From NCBI GenBank assembly GCA_037132075.1, contig JBAXPV010000018.1, positions 18,626-82,625 of the forward strand: a stretch of DNA of 64,000 nt, read 5' to 3'. Source of the DNA: JBAXPV01 sp037132075 (GTDB lineage Bacteria; Bacteroidota; Bacteroidia; Bacteroidales; CAIXZF01). Made by a program: the position numbers and the translations under genes. Below are positions 41,309 to 50,605 of this stretch, in pieces (positions within the stretch are counted from its first letter, which is position 1; every line of letters starts with the position of its first letter). Under the pieces are notes generated by a model. The model did not search any database. It was not told where the DNA came from and was given only the letters and a program-made list of their open reading frames with translations.

Positions 41309-43810
41309 TTATTCAAAGACAACACGACTCTTTTCCTTCTCAATACGCCATTTACCAATCTTATTGAAGATTGGATCACCTAGTTTGATACTTGGTTTCT
41401 GGTCTTTGGCTACCACAACCTCAATATTTGTAATGGTATTGTCGCCAATACGCATTGTCTTGATATTGATTTTAGCTTTGTCGGCTACACTACCTTCGCT
41501 GAGTGCTTTTGATGCATCACCTACAAAGTCAGGTTTGCTGATGAAGCCTTTGGTCAGGAGGTTGAAGGCAAATTCAGGAGAGACGGTTACTTCGGTTGCT
41601 TTTTTGTCATAGTCGAAATTGGCTGAATAACCATTGACGATGATAGTTGCTTCAAAAGCATCTCCTTCAAGAGGATTGAAGCCTAAGATGTTTTCTTTGG
41701 GATTCGTAACAACTTCGATCTTTCCTTTTGCCAGAGTGTCGATGACCGCTTTGGGGACGAAATTCATGCTGAGGATGCGGAATTCTGTACGGCGATTCAG
41801 CTGATGCGCTGCTTCCTGGTGAGGTTTTCCGCTAAGTGTTGCGATATAGTCATCAGTAATGACGGTCCCTGATGGGAACAAGAATCCGTCACGGTTTACA
41901 TCTTTGGCCAGGACGCGGGGTACACGTTCTCCATAACCGCTAGCGGTAAGCCTGTCTGGGTCTATTCCTCTGGAAATGAGGTAGCTGACAACGCTCTGGG
42001 CACGTTTCAATGACAGGGTGTCATTTTTGACATCCGTATCACGGGTATCAGTATGGGCACCAAGTTCGATTGTCATCGTTGGGTTGGCTTCCAGGATAGT
42101 GATCAGGCCTTGCAGTGAGTCCTGGTACTGTGGTTTGAGATCCCATTTGGCCAGGTCATAGAGGATTTCAGGAAGGACGATAGGTTTCACAGGGATAGGC
42201 GACAATACGAAATCGATCTGAAAGTCTTTGCTTTGCTCGAGGCCTACAGTGGTTTCTCTTCCTTTGTCGGAGAAATAACCTTCTTTTGAGACAGTCAGTT
42301 CATATGATGTTGTAGGTAGCACCTGGGTCTTGTCGAATGCATAACCACCTCTTTTGTCAGTTTTTGTCTCGATAGAAGTTCCATCAGAACCAACCATTTT
42401 CACTGTTGCACCAGGGATATATTGCAAAGTTCTGTCATCTTTAACCACACCCTGGATTGTGAAAAGGAGCGGGATCTTGAGGAAAGAATAAATGTCATCA
42501 CCACCTTTGCCGCTTTTGAGTTTACGGTTAGAGGCGAAATAGCCTTTTTCTTCCAGTACACCAGGGAAGAAAGTGACGGCAAAGTCATCTGCGGCGGAGT
42601 TCACAGGAGACTTCATGTTCTCAGGTGAAGACCATTTCTCGCCAACTTTTACAGTTTTGAAAATATCCATACCTCCCATGCCGGGCAGGTAGTTAGAGGC
42701 AAAATACAAAAGGGAGTCGAACCTAAGGTAAGGGAACATTTCGTCACCAGGGGTGTTGATGGTTGTTCCAAGATTCTTAGGCAAGTCAAAGTTCTTGTTT
42801 TTCTTGGCGCGTGTGGCGACCCAGATGTCTTTTCCACCTTGTCCGCCTTCCATGTCGGAGGCGAAATAGATCGTGAGTTCATCTTTGCTGACGGCGGGAT
42901 GGCCATAGATTTTGGTGCTGTCGGTGCCTAATTTTACATGTTCAGGTGGGCTCCAGATCTTGCCACGTCTTTCGGTGCGATAAATGGCACAGGTCAGTAC
43001 TTTCTTTTTCTCAGAGGAACAGCGGGTAAAATAAAGGGTATTAAATTTATTTGAATAACAGCTTGCTCCTTCATTTCCGTCGGTGTTGATAACATTCTGG
43101 TCATCAAGCAGGACCGGCGTTGACCAATCGCCTTTTGAGCTCATTGTAGAAACATACAGGTCGGAGAAAGCCTGGCCTGTCCAGTCATCTACAGAACCGC
43201 CGGTTGAGTTCTCGCGAGAGGATGTAAAAACCATTGTCTTGCCTTTCTCTTCGGCAAAACTAGGCGCAAAGTCGTCTTCTTTGGAGTTAATGGTTTTCCA
43301 GGCGTTTAATTCTTTATGAGCTTCGTCGCTGGGATTTACAGCATAACGGGTTGGGTTGTCTTTCCAGGTTTGCGCCATTTGGCATGATTCAATGCCGATC
43401 TTACCTCTCGGGTCATTTGGTGCCAGGTCGGCATAACGTTTGTATTGAATGATCGCATCTTCGTAACGCTCGTTGATTTTCTGGGCATCGGCGTAATACA
43501 TGATAACGATAGGGTTGATCTTCTGATAGTTTGCTTTGTCGAGCCTTTTGTACTGTTGCTCAGCCTTTTTCCAGTTATTGGTCAGACGGTAGGATTCAGC
43601 GATTTGGAAAAGGATACGATTCTTCTCAATTCTGTTCTTCTTTACCTTGGAATATGCTTTCTCATATTTCTCGATGGCGAGGTTGAACATTTTATCCTCA
43701 AAAGCCTGATCGGCCTCCTGGGTAAAGGTTTTCTTTTGCTGTGCATGCGCCTGGAACGTCATTACTAAGCTAAGCACAATAAAGGGTAGAAGCGTCCTGA
43801 GTATTTTCAT
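41309..43810 (-). CDS. PorE-like OmpA-family protein with a degenerate retropepsin-like C-terminal domain
   Basis: An 833-residue exported protein with a signal peptide (LLPFIVLSLVMTFQAHA). The domains in order are TPR-like helices (about 25-150), a PD40/WD40-type propeller (about 170-430, with blades such as IYFASDMEGGQGGKDIW), a carboxypeptidase-regulatory-like beta domain (about 450-530), and an OmpA C-terminal peptidoglycan-binding domain (about 545-690, with LGAHTDTRDTDVKNDTLSLK). This order matches T9SS component PorE. The extra tail (about 715-833) follows the retropepsin-like fold pattern, but where an active site would read DTGAS it has DKKAT (Asp735), so it is probably not a protease. 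A terminator lies downstream. Confidence 0.88.
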   Translation of the reverse strand: MKILRTLLPFIVLSLVMTFQAHAQQKKTFTQEADQAFEDKMFNLAIEKYEKAYSKVKKNRIEKNRILFQIAESYRLTNNWKKAEQQYKRLDKANYQKINPIVIMYYADAQKINERYEDAIIQYKRYADLAPNDPRGKIGIESCQMAQTWKDNPTRYAVNPSDEAHKELNAWKTINSKEDDFAPSFAEEKGKTMVFTSSRENSTGGSVDDWTGQAFSDLYVSTMSSKGDWSTPVLLDDQNVINTDGNEGASCYSNKFNTLYFTRCSSEKKKVLTCAIYRTERRGKIWSPPEHVKLGTDSTKIYGHPAVSKDELTIYFASDMEGGQGGKDIWVATRAKKNKNFDLPKNLGTTINTPGDEMFPYLRFDSLLYFASNYLPGMGGMDIFKTVKVGEKWSSPENMKSPVNSAADDFAVTFFPGVLEEKGYFASNRKLKSGKGGDDIYSFLKIPLLFTIQGVVKDDRTLQYIPGATVKMVGSDGTSIETKTDKRGGYAFDKTQVLPTTSYELTVSKEGYFSDKGRETTVGLEQSKDFQIDFVLSPIPVKPIVLPEILYDLAKWDLKPQYQDSLQGLITILEANPTMTIELGAHTDTRDTDVKNDTLSLKRAQSVVSYLISRGIDPDRLTASGYGERVPRVLAKDVNRDGFLFPSGTVITDDYIATLSGKPHQEAAHQLNRRTEFRILSMNFVPKAVIDTLAKGKIEVVTNPKENILGFNPLEGDAFEATIIVNGYSANFDYDKKATEVTVSPEFAFNLLTKGFISKPDFVGDASKALSEGSVADKAKINIKTMRIGDNTITNIEVVVAKDQKPSIKLGDPIFNKIGKWRIEKEKSRVVFE

Positions 43811-43874
43811 GTTAAGATTGTTTCGGCTAAAAGCTTGCTAAAATAAGGAAAATTTTTGGAGAGGCAAAAATTAA

Positions 43875-43888
43875 TACATATATATGTA
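43875..43888. promoter_or_regulatory. 14-bp palindrome upstream of the PorE-like gene
   Basis: TACATATATATGTA is a perfect palindrome 65-78 bases before the start of the PorE-like gene. It may be an operator, or simply AT-rich sequence. Confidence 0.3.
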
Positions 43889-43910
43889 CGCAAAGATTCA
43901 AAATCGTTAA

Positions 43911-44369
43911 TTAGCTGGCTGCAGGGAACTTGTCGGTGACGGTGTTTCTTGAGCTAACTTCTGTGGGTGGCGGAATTTCGTAAGTATCGGATTGACGAAA
44001 TACTTCTGCCTGGTTTCTGCCTGAAAATTCAGATGGGATATCCCTTTGTATGCTGCTAACTAATTGATTGGCTTCGTTTTGGAACCCAGTTCCAGACTCG
44101 GTAAGTTGCGAGGTGAGCTTGGTAGCTTCTGCTAAAACACCTGATTTAATCCCTTCGACTTCGCGTTTTACCTGGTCGGCACCGTCTCTTAAATCACGGG
44201 TCAGATCTGAAGTGGTTTTTTTTAGATCATTCATGATTTTACCCATCTGCCGGGCAACTTCCGGTATTTTTTTAGGGCCGAATAAGAGAAAAATCGCCAA
44301 AAATACCAGCAACATACTCCCTATGCTGAATTCAAAAAATAATGGAATTATCGTTATGGAGGCTGTCAT
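43911..44369 (-). CDS. tatA: Twin-arginine translocase TatA/TatB family protein
   Basis: A 152-residue protein with the N-terminal helix LFFEFSIGSMLLVFLAIFLLFGPKKIPEVARQMG, which contains the TatA/B motif FGPKKIPE. An amphipathic helix and a long charged tail follow. The tail length is closer to TatB than to classical TatA, and Bacteroidota often have only TatA-like proteins, so the subtype is open. The likely client in this window is ActB. The ATG at 44369 lies five bases after a -7 box; the frame extends upstream to a GTG at 44375. Confidence 0.88.
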   Translation of the reverse strand: MTASITIIPLFFEFSIGSMLLVFLAIFLLFGPKKIPEVARQMGKIMNDLKKTTSDLTRDLRDGADQVKREVEGIKSGVLAEATKLTSQLTESGTGFQNEANQLVSSIQRDIPSEFSGRNQAEVFRQSDTYEIPPPTEVSSRNTVTDKFPAAS

Positions 44370-44374
44370 CAGCA

Positions 44375-44382
44375 CAAAGGTA
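44375..44382 (-). promoter_or_regulatory. -7 box of tatA
   Basis: TACCTTTG on the minus strand, five bases before the tatA ATG, which predicts a leaderless or nearly leaderless transcript. Confidence 0.5.
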
Positions 44383-44422
44383 GGAATTACCGTAATATGA
44401 AGTCATTCTCTGAGAAATAAAA

Positions 44423-44457
44423 AAAGGAGGATGCTCAAATTTGAGACATCCTCCTTT
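44423..44457 (-). terminator. Rho-independent terminator of secDF
   Basis: AAAGGAGGATG (44423-44433) and CATCCTCCTTT (44447-44457) form a perfect 11-bp stem, with TCAAA/TTTGA nested in the loop. On the minus strand it is followed by a long T-run, just after the secDF stop. Confidence 0.85.
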
Positions 44458-44476
44458 AAATAATTTCATTAAAAAA

Positions 44477-47400
44477 CTATTTCTTCAGTTCTTTTTCTTT
44501 TTTACGGGCACTTACCTTTTGCCTCCACATAATGAGGTCATAGGCAACTGGCGTTGCATTGAATACTGAAGAGTAAGTTCCAACCAACAAGCCGATAAAC
44601 AATACGAAGTTCATACCACGGATAATCTCACCTCCGAAGATGAGCATCGCCAGGATAACCACAAGTACGGTTCCTGAAGTGTTAATGGTACGTCCAAGCG
44701 TATGGTTGATTGCGTCGTTGATGTTCGTTCTCATATCGCGTTTCGGATACAAGCCTGTATATTCACGGATCCTGTCGAAGATGATAACCGTATCGTTGAC
44801 AGAGAAACCAATGATAGTCAGAATCGCTGCGATCATTGACTGGTCAACTTCGAGGGTGAAAGGGACAAGGCCATGGAATACGCCATATAATGAAAGCGCA
44901 ATAAGGGAGTCGTGGAACAGCGAAGAAACACCGCCCAATCCCCACTGCCATTTCTTGAATCGAATAGCTACATAAAGGAAGATGATCAAAAGAGCAACAA
45001 GCACAGCAATAACAGCCGAACGCTTGATGTCCTTAGCGATGGTTGGTCCTACCTTTTGTGAACTCAGCTTCCCAAGTGTTTTGCCTTCTTTGGAAGAGAC
45101 AAATTCGTTGTAAGTGATTTGGTCTTTATAATACATTTTAACCCCGGTTAATACCATATGGTCGATGATAGAATCTGTTTTAGGATCGTTATTATCGATG
45201 AGGTATTTGGTGGTGATACGAACCTGATTGTCAGGGCCGAATGTTTTTACTTCAGGCTCTTCATTAAAGACTGTACGTAATGTGGCACGCACTTCGTTGG
45301 TTTTTACTGGCTGGTCGAAACGAACGATATAAGAACGTCCTCCGGCAAAGTCAACTCCTTGTACAAATCCTCTGATAGCAGTAATCGATAGTCCGACAAT
45401 GATAACTGCGATAGAAACAAAATAAAGTTTTCTGCGAATGCCGACAAAGTCGATATGCACATTGGTGAACCATTTCTCATTCCATTTATGCCATACCTTG
45501 ATGTTGACATTTCTGTCGAGCATGCCTTCAAAAATCAAACGGGTGATGAAGATTGATGTAAAGAGGGAAGCTGTAAGACCGATGACAAGGGTGGTGGCAA
45601 AACCCTGGATAGGGCCAGAACCGAATACATACAACACAATACCTGTGAGGATGGTCGTGATCTTACTGTCGATAATAGCAGAATAAGCGTGTTTATAACC
45701 GTCGGCCAATGCGAGCCGTAGCCCCTTGCCCGCTCGAATCTCTTCTTTGATACGTTCATAGATCACGACGTTGGAGTCGACGTCCATACCGAAGGTAAGC
45801 ACGATACCTGCGATACCGGGCAGTGTCAGAACAGCGCCCAGGGAAGCGAGAATACCCAGCAGGAAGAAAACGTTGATCATCAAGGCAAAGTTGGCGACCC
45901 AGCCTGCTGTATTGTAATACAATCCCATGTATAAAAGAACCAGGACAAAAGACAGAATAAATGAAATCATACCTGCACTGATCGCTTCTTTTCCGAGTGA
46001 TGGTCCTACGACATCTTCCTGCACGATACGTGCGGGAGCGGGTAACTTACCTGCCTTGAGGATATTGGCAAGGTCCTTTGCTTCTTCAATAGAGAAGTTT
46101 CCACTGATAGAAGAACGGCCATTTGGAATTTCTTCGTTAACGCGTGGGAATGAATATACATAATGGTCGAGGACGATTGCTACTGATTTGCCAACGTTTT
46201 CGCTGGTCAGACGAGCCCAGCTGCGGCCACCTTCAGTATTCATATTCATGGTGATCTCCACCTGGCCGGTTTGGCTATAATCCTGACGAGCGTCAACGAT
46301 TACGTCACCATTCATAGGTGCAGAACCATCTCTGGAAGTGACCCTGAGGGCGATCAGCTGAAGGATGTCTGGTTGATCTTTACTAGGTTTTACTGTCCAG
46401 GCGAGTTTTAAATTTCTTGGAAACACATTGGCCGTAGCTTTGATCATCTGATTAACCCTGGCAGTGTCTTTGATCGCAGAGAAACCTACAAGCGGACCTG
46501 ATCCCGGGTAATACTGACCTTGCTCATTACGTGTAAGGTTAAGGGTGAGGTAAGCATAAAGCGGGTTCTTTTTGGCAAATTCGTCAAAACTTTCCTGCTT
46601 TTTGTCTTTGCCTTTACCAGCGACTTTACTGGTGTCTTTTACTTTATCCAATAAGGAAGCCGTGGTGTCTTTTTTAACTTCTTTCGCTTTTGCAGCCTCT
46701 TTTGTTTTTGCAGTTTCAGCAGTTTTAGCAACATCTGTAGTTTTTATTGCAGTGATTGCTTTGGATGAGTCTGCTTTTGCGGCGTCAATGGTAGTGCTGT
46801 CGGTTGGCATCATGATCTCGCCACCGGGGCCAACCATTGAAATTAAGCGTTTGTTGGCTTCAGTGAAATAGTTGGTGATGTCTTTGAATTCATAGGTTTC
46901 CCAGAATTCCAGGTTTGCCGTTCCCTGAAGCAGTTTCCTGACGCGCTCAGGCTCTTTGATACCCGGGAGCTCGATGAGGATCCTGCCGGATGTGGCCAGG
47001 CGCTGAATGTTAGGCTGGGTTACGCCAAAACGGTCGATACGGGTACGGAGGATGTTGAAAGTACGGTCAATGGCACTTTCTGTCTCATCTCTGAGTACTT
47101 TAATCACCTCATCATCAGTTGATTTAGGTGTTACCCTTTCGCGAAGTTCCATGGTGGAGAAGACTGCTGCCAAACGGGCATTCGGGTCAACTTCCTTGAA
47201 AGTCTCAGCAAACAAGGTCACATAATCTTTCTGACTTGTTTTGAATTTCTGGTTGGTGAGGTTAATCGCTTTAACAAAAGTAGGATTGGTGCTATTGTCG
47301 CTCAGTGCTTTGATAATATCAACAACACTGATTTCCATAGTTACGTTCATCCCCCCTTTAAGGTCAAGACCGAGGTTGATTTCACGCTCTTTACAATCTT

Positions 47401-47680
47401 TGTAAGTATATTTCCTTACAAGGATATTGTAAACCACCTGACTTGACATGGAATCGAGAAAATAACGCTCTCTCCCTTTTACGATAGAGTCGAGGATCAT
47501 TGTTTCCTTTAACTGATTACCTGCTGCGAGGCGTTTTGCTGTAGAAATAGCAAACTCATTCTTCGCGTAGGCAACTGCCTTGTTCTCTACGTGTCTTGTA
47601 AAGAACGTAAAGGATAACTGGAAACCACAAACTAACGCAAACGCAATCGCAAAAAATCTAATAGCACCCTTATTCTGCAT
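44477..47680 (-). CDS. secDF: Protein translocase subunit SecDF, fused
   Basis: SecD and SecF assist the SecYEG channel using the proton gradient. Here one 1067-residue chain joins them. The SecD half has DLKGGMNVTMEI, a P1 domain with a long Ala/Lys/Thr-rich insertion (about 310-365), the motif VVGPSLGKEAISAG and TFGMDVDSNVVIYERI. The SecF half begins near residue 765, with DFAGGRSYIVRF and GFSVNDTVIIFDRIREY. Twelve transmembrane helices are expected. The fusion is usual in Bacteroidota. A clear promoter lies upstream and a strong terminator downstream. Confidence 0.97.
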   Translation of the reverse strand: MQNKGAIRFFAIAFALVCGFQLSFTFFTRHVENKAVAYAKNEFAISTAKRLAAGNQLKETMILDSIVKGRERYFLDSMSSQVVYNILVRKYTYKDCKEREINLGLDLKGGMNVTMEISVVDIIKALSDNSTNPTFVKAINLTNQKFKTSQKDYVTLFAETFKEVDPNARLAAVFSTMELRERVTPKSTDDEVIKVLRDETESAIDRTFNILRTRIDRFGVTQPNIQRLATSGRILIELPGIKEPERVRKLLQGTANLEFWETYEFKDITNYFTEANKRLISMVGPGGEIMMPTDSTTIDAAKADSSKAITAIKTTDVAKTAETAKTKEAAKAKEVKKDTTASLLDKVKDTSKVAGKGKDKKQESFDEFAKKNPLYAYLTLNLTRNEQGQYYPGSGPLVGFSAIKDTARVNQMIKATANVFPRNLKLAWTVKPSKDQPDILQLIALRVTSRDGSAPMNGDVIVDARQDYSQTGQVEITMNMNTEGGRSWARLTSENVGKSVAIVLDHYVYSFPRVNEEIPNGRSSISGNFSIEEAKDLANILKAGKLPAPARIVQEDVVGPSLGKEAISAGMISFILSFVLVLLYMGLYYNTAGWVANFALMINVFFLLGILASLGAVLTLPGIAGIVLTFGMDVDSNVVIYERIKEEIRAGKGLRLALADGYKHAYSAIIDSKITTILTGIVLYVFGSGPIQGFATTLVIGLTASLFTSIFITRLIFEGMLDRNVNIKVWHKWNEKWFTNVHIDFVGIRRKLYFVSIAVIIVGLSITAIRGFVQGVDFAGGRSYIVRFDQPVKTNEVRATLRTVFNEEPEVKTFGPDNQVRITTKYLIDNNDPKTDSIIDHMVLTGVKMYYKDQITYNEFVSSKEGKTLGKLSSQKVGPTIAKDIKRSAVIAVLVALLIIFLYVAIRFKKWQWGLGGVSSLFHDSLIALSLYGVFHGLVPFTLEVDQSMIAAILTIIGFSVNDTVIIFDRIREYTGLYPKRDMRTNINDAINHTLGRTINTSGTVLVVILAMLIFGGEIIRGMNFVLFIGLLVGTYSSVFNATPVAYDLIMWRQKVSARKKEKELKK

Positions 47681-47720
47681 ACAATTTATTATTAAAGACT
47701 TACCTTTTTTTTCGAGGGTG

Positions 47721-47753
47721 CAAATATAGAAAAAACCTTTCTAACTTAGCAAA
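47721..47753 (-). promoter_or_regulatory. Promoter of secDF
   Basis: TATATTTG (47721-47728, minus strand) and TTTG (47750-47753) are spaced by 21 bases. The -33 element touches the start codon of the divergent FG-GAP gene. Confidence 0.7.
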
Positions 47754-50075
47754 ATGAAACACTTTTTATTTGTCAGCGTCTTTCAACAATCTCTAAAATG
47801 CCTGCTTCCAGTGCTTTTGCTGTCGTTTTTTATTGCTCCTGCCCAGGTTTTTAACGATTATGGTTTTGAAAGACAGAACATTGTTCCGGTCCATGACATC
47901 AACAATGTGCTTCTTCTCTATCCATGGGCTGGTGGACTCAACTCATGCCAGTTTTCCAGTATCGACCTGAACCAGGACGGCAAAGAGGATCTCTTTGTAT
48001 TTGACAAAATGGGCAACCGCATCATCACTTTTCTCAATAATGGCACTACCACCCAGCCATATTATACATTCGACTGGACCTGGGCTGCCAAGTTTCCTGT
48101 GATGACTGATTGGGTAAGACTCGTTGATTATAACTGCGATGGTAAAAAAGATATTTTTTGTTATGGCTACGGTGGAATAACTGTTTACAAAAACACCTCT
48201 ACTTCGACTGGCGGCCTTAGTTTTCAGTGGATAAGCAATCAAATTCTTTCCTACCAGTTCGGTGGTTATTCGAATATCTATACAGCCAGTGTCGACTATC
48301 CCGCCGTTGCCGACATGGATGGTGACGGTGACCTCGACGTCATGACATTCTGGATCTTAGGCGGGTATATCAATTTTCACAAAAACCTGTCGATGGAGAA
48401 ATATGGTGTTTGCGACAGCCTTGATTACCAGATGACGGCATTTTGCTGGGGGAATGTTAAAGAGAATGATTCAAACAATGTCATTTCAACCAATGTAGCA
48501 TGCCCGTTTAAACTATGCAGCGGCCCGGTAGAACCTCCAATCGTGGATCCTGATGCCGTGGAACATACAGGTTCAACGCTTACAGCCTTCGATTTCAACA
48601 ACGACAGTGTTCAGGATGTGCTTGTCGGGGACGTCACCTATCCAGGCATCATAGGAATGATCAATACAGGTACAAAGACTGTTGGTCATATAGGAAGCAC
48701 AATACAGCAATATCCGGCTGGTACCAGACCCATTGATTTAAGTTCTTTTCCCTGTACCGATTACCTGGATGTGGACAACGACGGAAAAAAAGACCTGATT
48801 GTCTCCCCCTTTGAATCCGGTACCAATATGGCAGAAAACCTAAGGAGCGTCTGGCTCTATAAAAATACCGGAACTACGCAGTCGCCTGTATTTAATTTTG
48901 TGAAGAGAAACTTCCTTCAGGACGAAATGATAGAAGTCGGAAGCAGTGCCATGCCTTTGCTTTATGACGTCGACCAGGATGGCCTGACCGATTTGCTTAT
49001 TGGCAGCGAAGGGCAGTTCGATACTTCCTTTATCCAGGCAGGGTTTCTGCATACCGACTTTCATTCACAGCTCTATTATTATAAAAACACGGGAACAGCT
49101 ACTGATCCGGCATTTACCCTTGTTGACACCAATTATGCAGGTGTTAAAGCCCTGAATATTTTATACACCTTCCCCACTATGGGCGATATCGATGGCGATG
49201 GGGATCCTGACCTGTTCATTGGTAAAAAAGACGGGCACCTGGTGTTTTTTAAGAACCATGCCGGCCCTGGCAATCCGCCTGCCTATGATGCGCCTGTAAT
49301 CGACTATATGGGAATCGATGTTGGCGACAATAGTGCTCCGCAACTATTTGACATAGATCATGATAACCTTCTTGACCTGTTGATCGGTAACCGGAAAGGG
49401 AATGTCGTGTATTATCGTAATATCGGTTCGGCCACAAACCCGGTCTTTAGTCATATTACTGATACCCTGGGTAGTGTCAATGTTGTGAATCCCAATGTCT
49501 CCAACTATGGTTTTACAAAACCCTGTTTTTTTCGTACACCTGCCAATGAAACAAGGCTTTTTGCGGGATCCATTGGAAATGGAATTAATTACTATAAAAA
49601 TATTGACGGAAACCTGGCCGGGCAATTTACGCTGGTTGCAAAGAATTACCTTAGCTTGCAGGATGGTCAGGATAATGCTCCGGCCATGGCCAATCTCGAT
49701 GGTGATACCTATCCGGATCTATTACTTGGCAATGGATGCGGGGGAGTGGCTTATTATAAGGGGGCGATGCCAGGCCCTACTGCCATCGTGGATCCTGGTG
49801 ATAAATGGAATACGACTTTCACTATTTATCCCAATCCGGGAAGAGATTTGTTTTCAATCCAATGGGATAGCCCGGCATTCAAAGGTTTGCTTAATGTGAG
49901 TGTGACTGATCTTTCAGGACGTATCATGCTTATCAAACCTTCCTTTGATCCCAATGCAGAAAAATTGGACTTAAGCGGTTGGGAATCAGGCTTGTATTTT
50001 GTGAGTTGTCGTGATAACAGGCAGTCAGGCAATAGCCTTCCCGTTCAGACCAGGAAATTAGTGATGATTCAATAG
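47754..50075 (+). CDS. Secreted FG-GAP/VCBS-repeat protein with T9SS sorting domain
   Basis: A 773-residue exported protein. After a signal peptide (LLPVLLLSFFIAPAQ) come about nine FG-GAP-type calcium-binding loops, such as DLNQDGKEDLFVFD, DMDGDGDLDVMTFW, DVDNDGKKDLIVSPF and DIDGDGDPDLFIG. These should form one or two beta-propellers. Residues about 690-773 form a type A T9SS C-terminal domain (FTIYPNPGRDLFSIQW, VTDLSGRIML, LSGWESGLYFVSC). It is likely secreted by T9SS and held on the cell surface; the ligand is unknown. It is divergent from secDF with a 73-base gap. Confidence 0.92.
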   Translation: MKHFLFVSVFQQSLKCLLPVLLLSFFIAPAQVFNDYGFERQNIVPVHDINNVLLLYPWAGGLNSCQFSSIDLNQDGKEDLFVFDKMGNRIITFLNNGTTTQPYYTFDWTWAAKFPVMTDWVRLVDYNCDGKKDIFCYGYGGITVYKNTSTSTGGLSFQWISNQILSYQFGGYSNIYTASVDYPAVADMDGDGDLDVMTFWILGGYINFHKNLSMEKYGVCDSLDYQMTAFCWGNVKENDSNNVISTNVACPFKLCSGPVEPPIVDPDAVEHTGSTLTAFDFNNDSVQDVLVGDVTYPGIIGMINTGTKTVGHIGSTIQQYPAGTRPIDLSSFPCTDYLDVDNDGKKDLIVSPFESGTNMAENLRSVWLYKNTGTTQSPVFNFVKRNFLQDEMIEVGSSAMPLLYDVDQDGLTDLLIGSEGQFDTSFIQAGFLHTDFHSQLYYYKNTGTATDPAFTLVDTNYAGVKALNILYTFPTMGDIDGDGDPDLFIGKKDGHLVFFKNHAGPGNPPAYDAPVIDYMGIDVGDNSAPQLFDIDHDNLLDLLIGNRKGNVVYYRNIGSATNPVFSHITDTLGSVNVVNPNVSNYGFTKPCFFRTPANETRLFAGSIGNGINYYKNIDGNLAGQFTLVAKNYLSLQDGQDNAPAMANLDGDTYPDLLLGNGCGGVAYYKGAMPGPTAIVDPGDKWNTTFTIYPNPGRDLFSIQWDSPAFKGLLNVSVTDLSGRIMLIKPSFDPNAEKLDLSGWESGLYFVSCRDNRQSGNSLPVQTRKLVMIQ

Positions 50076-50150
50076 ATTGTTTCCCACTATTAGGCGCATT
50101 ACATAGCTTTTTGTTCAACTAATGATTTGGTTTGATAAACCTTATCTATG

Positions 50151-50594
50151 TTATTTCCTTTTCCTTAGTGTTAGTTTGAGCAAACACTTTTTGTAATCGA
50201 TCATCGCCTTCCCTTTCACCAGGATGTCGCCTCCCAAAACGCCTTCAATGGCAGGCAAGCCGATTTTCATATAGGTTTCATTCACAGGGGCCATGTCGAT
50301 CATCACGGCAGTATAATTTTTAAGGATTGCACCGCCAAGATTCAGTTCTGTCAGGGTGACCACCTGGCTTTCAAGCGTATTGGTGCCGATGCCGGTAGAA
50401 AGTTGTTCGTTTTGTTTGATGCTTTTGGGGTCAAACTGTATCAATTCCTGGAGTCGGTTTGAGTCAAATACGGTACGCGAGGCTCCCGTGTCGATCAGCA
50501 TGTTAATGGGATGTCCATGAACCGTTGCCGTGCACATCAGGTGAAAGCCATCCTCTTCCACTTTGAGCAAACGGATTGGAATTTGATAAACCAT
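50151..50594 (-). CDS. Retropepsin-like aspartic protease
   Basis: A 147-residue protein with one clan AA domain: IPIRLLKVEEDGFHLMCTATV, then the active-site motif INMLIDTGASRTVFD with the catalytic Asp, and GVLGGDILVKGKAMIDY as the second conserved strand. One active-site motif means it should act as a dimer. No signal peptide is visible, so it may be cytoplasmic. It is the last gene of the mltD-like/uvrA/LOG run, 11 bases after the LOG gene. The substrate is unknown. Confidence 0.85.
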   Translation of the reverse strand: MVYQIPIRLLKVEEDGFHLMCTATVHGHPINMLIDTGASRTVFDSNRLQELIQFDPKSIKQNEQLSTGIGTNTLESQVVTLTELNLGGAILKNYTAVMIDMAPVNETYMKIGLPAIEGVLGGDILVKGKAMIDYKKCLLKLTLRKRK

Positions 50595-50605
50595 AAATTG
50601 TATGA

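Noticed and set aside
46680..46800. Ala/Lys/Thr-rich stretch in secDF as a possible frameshift or insertion
   Set aside because: The frame is intact on both sides and low-complexity linkers at this place are plausible in Bacteroidota SecDF.
37765..50102. Shared word AGGCGCATTAC at 37765-37775 and 50092-50102
   Set aside because: Eleven-base matches are expected by chance many times in 64 kb, and the flanks do not align.
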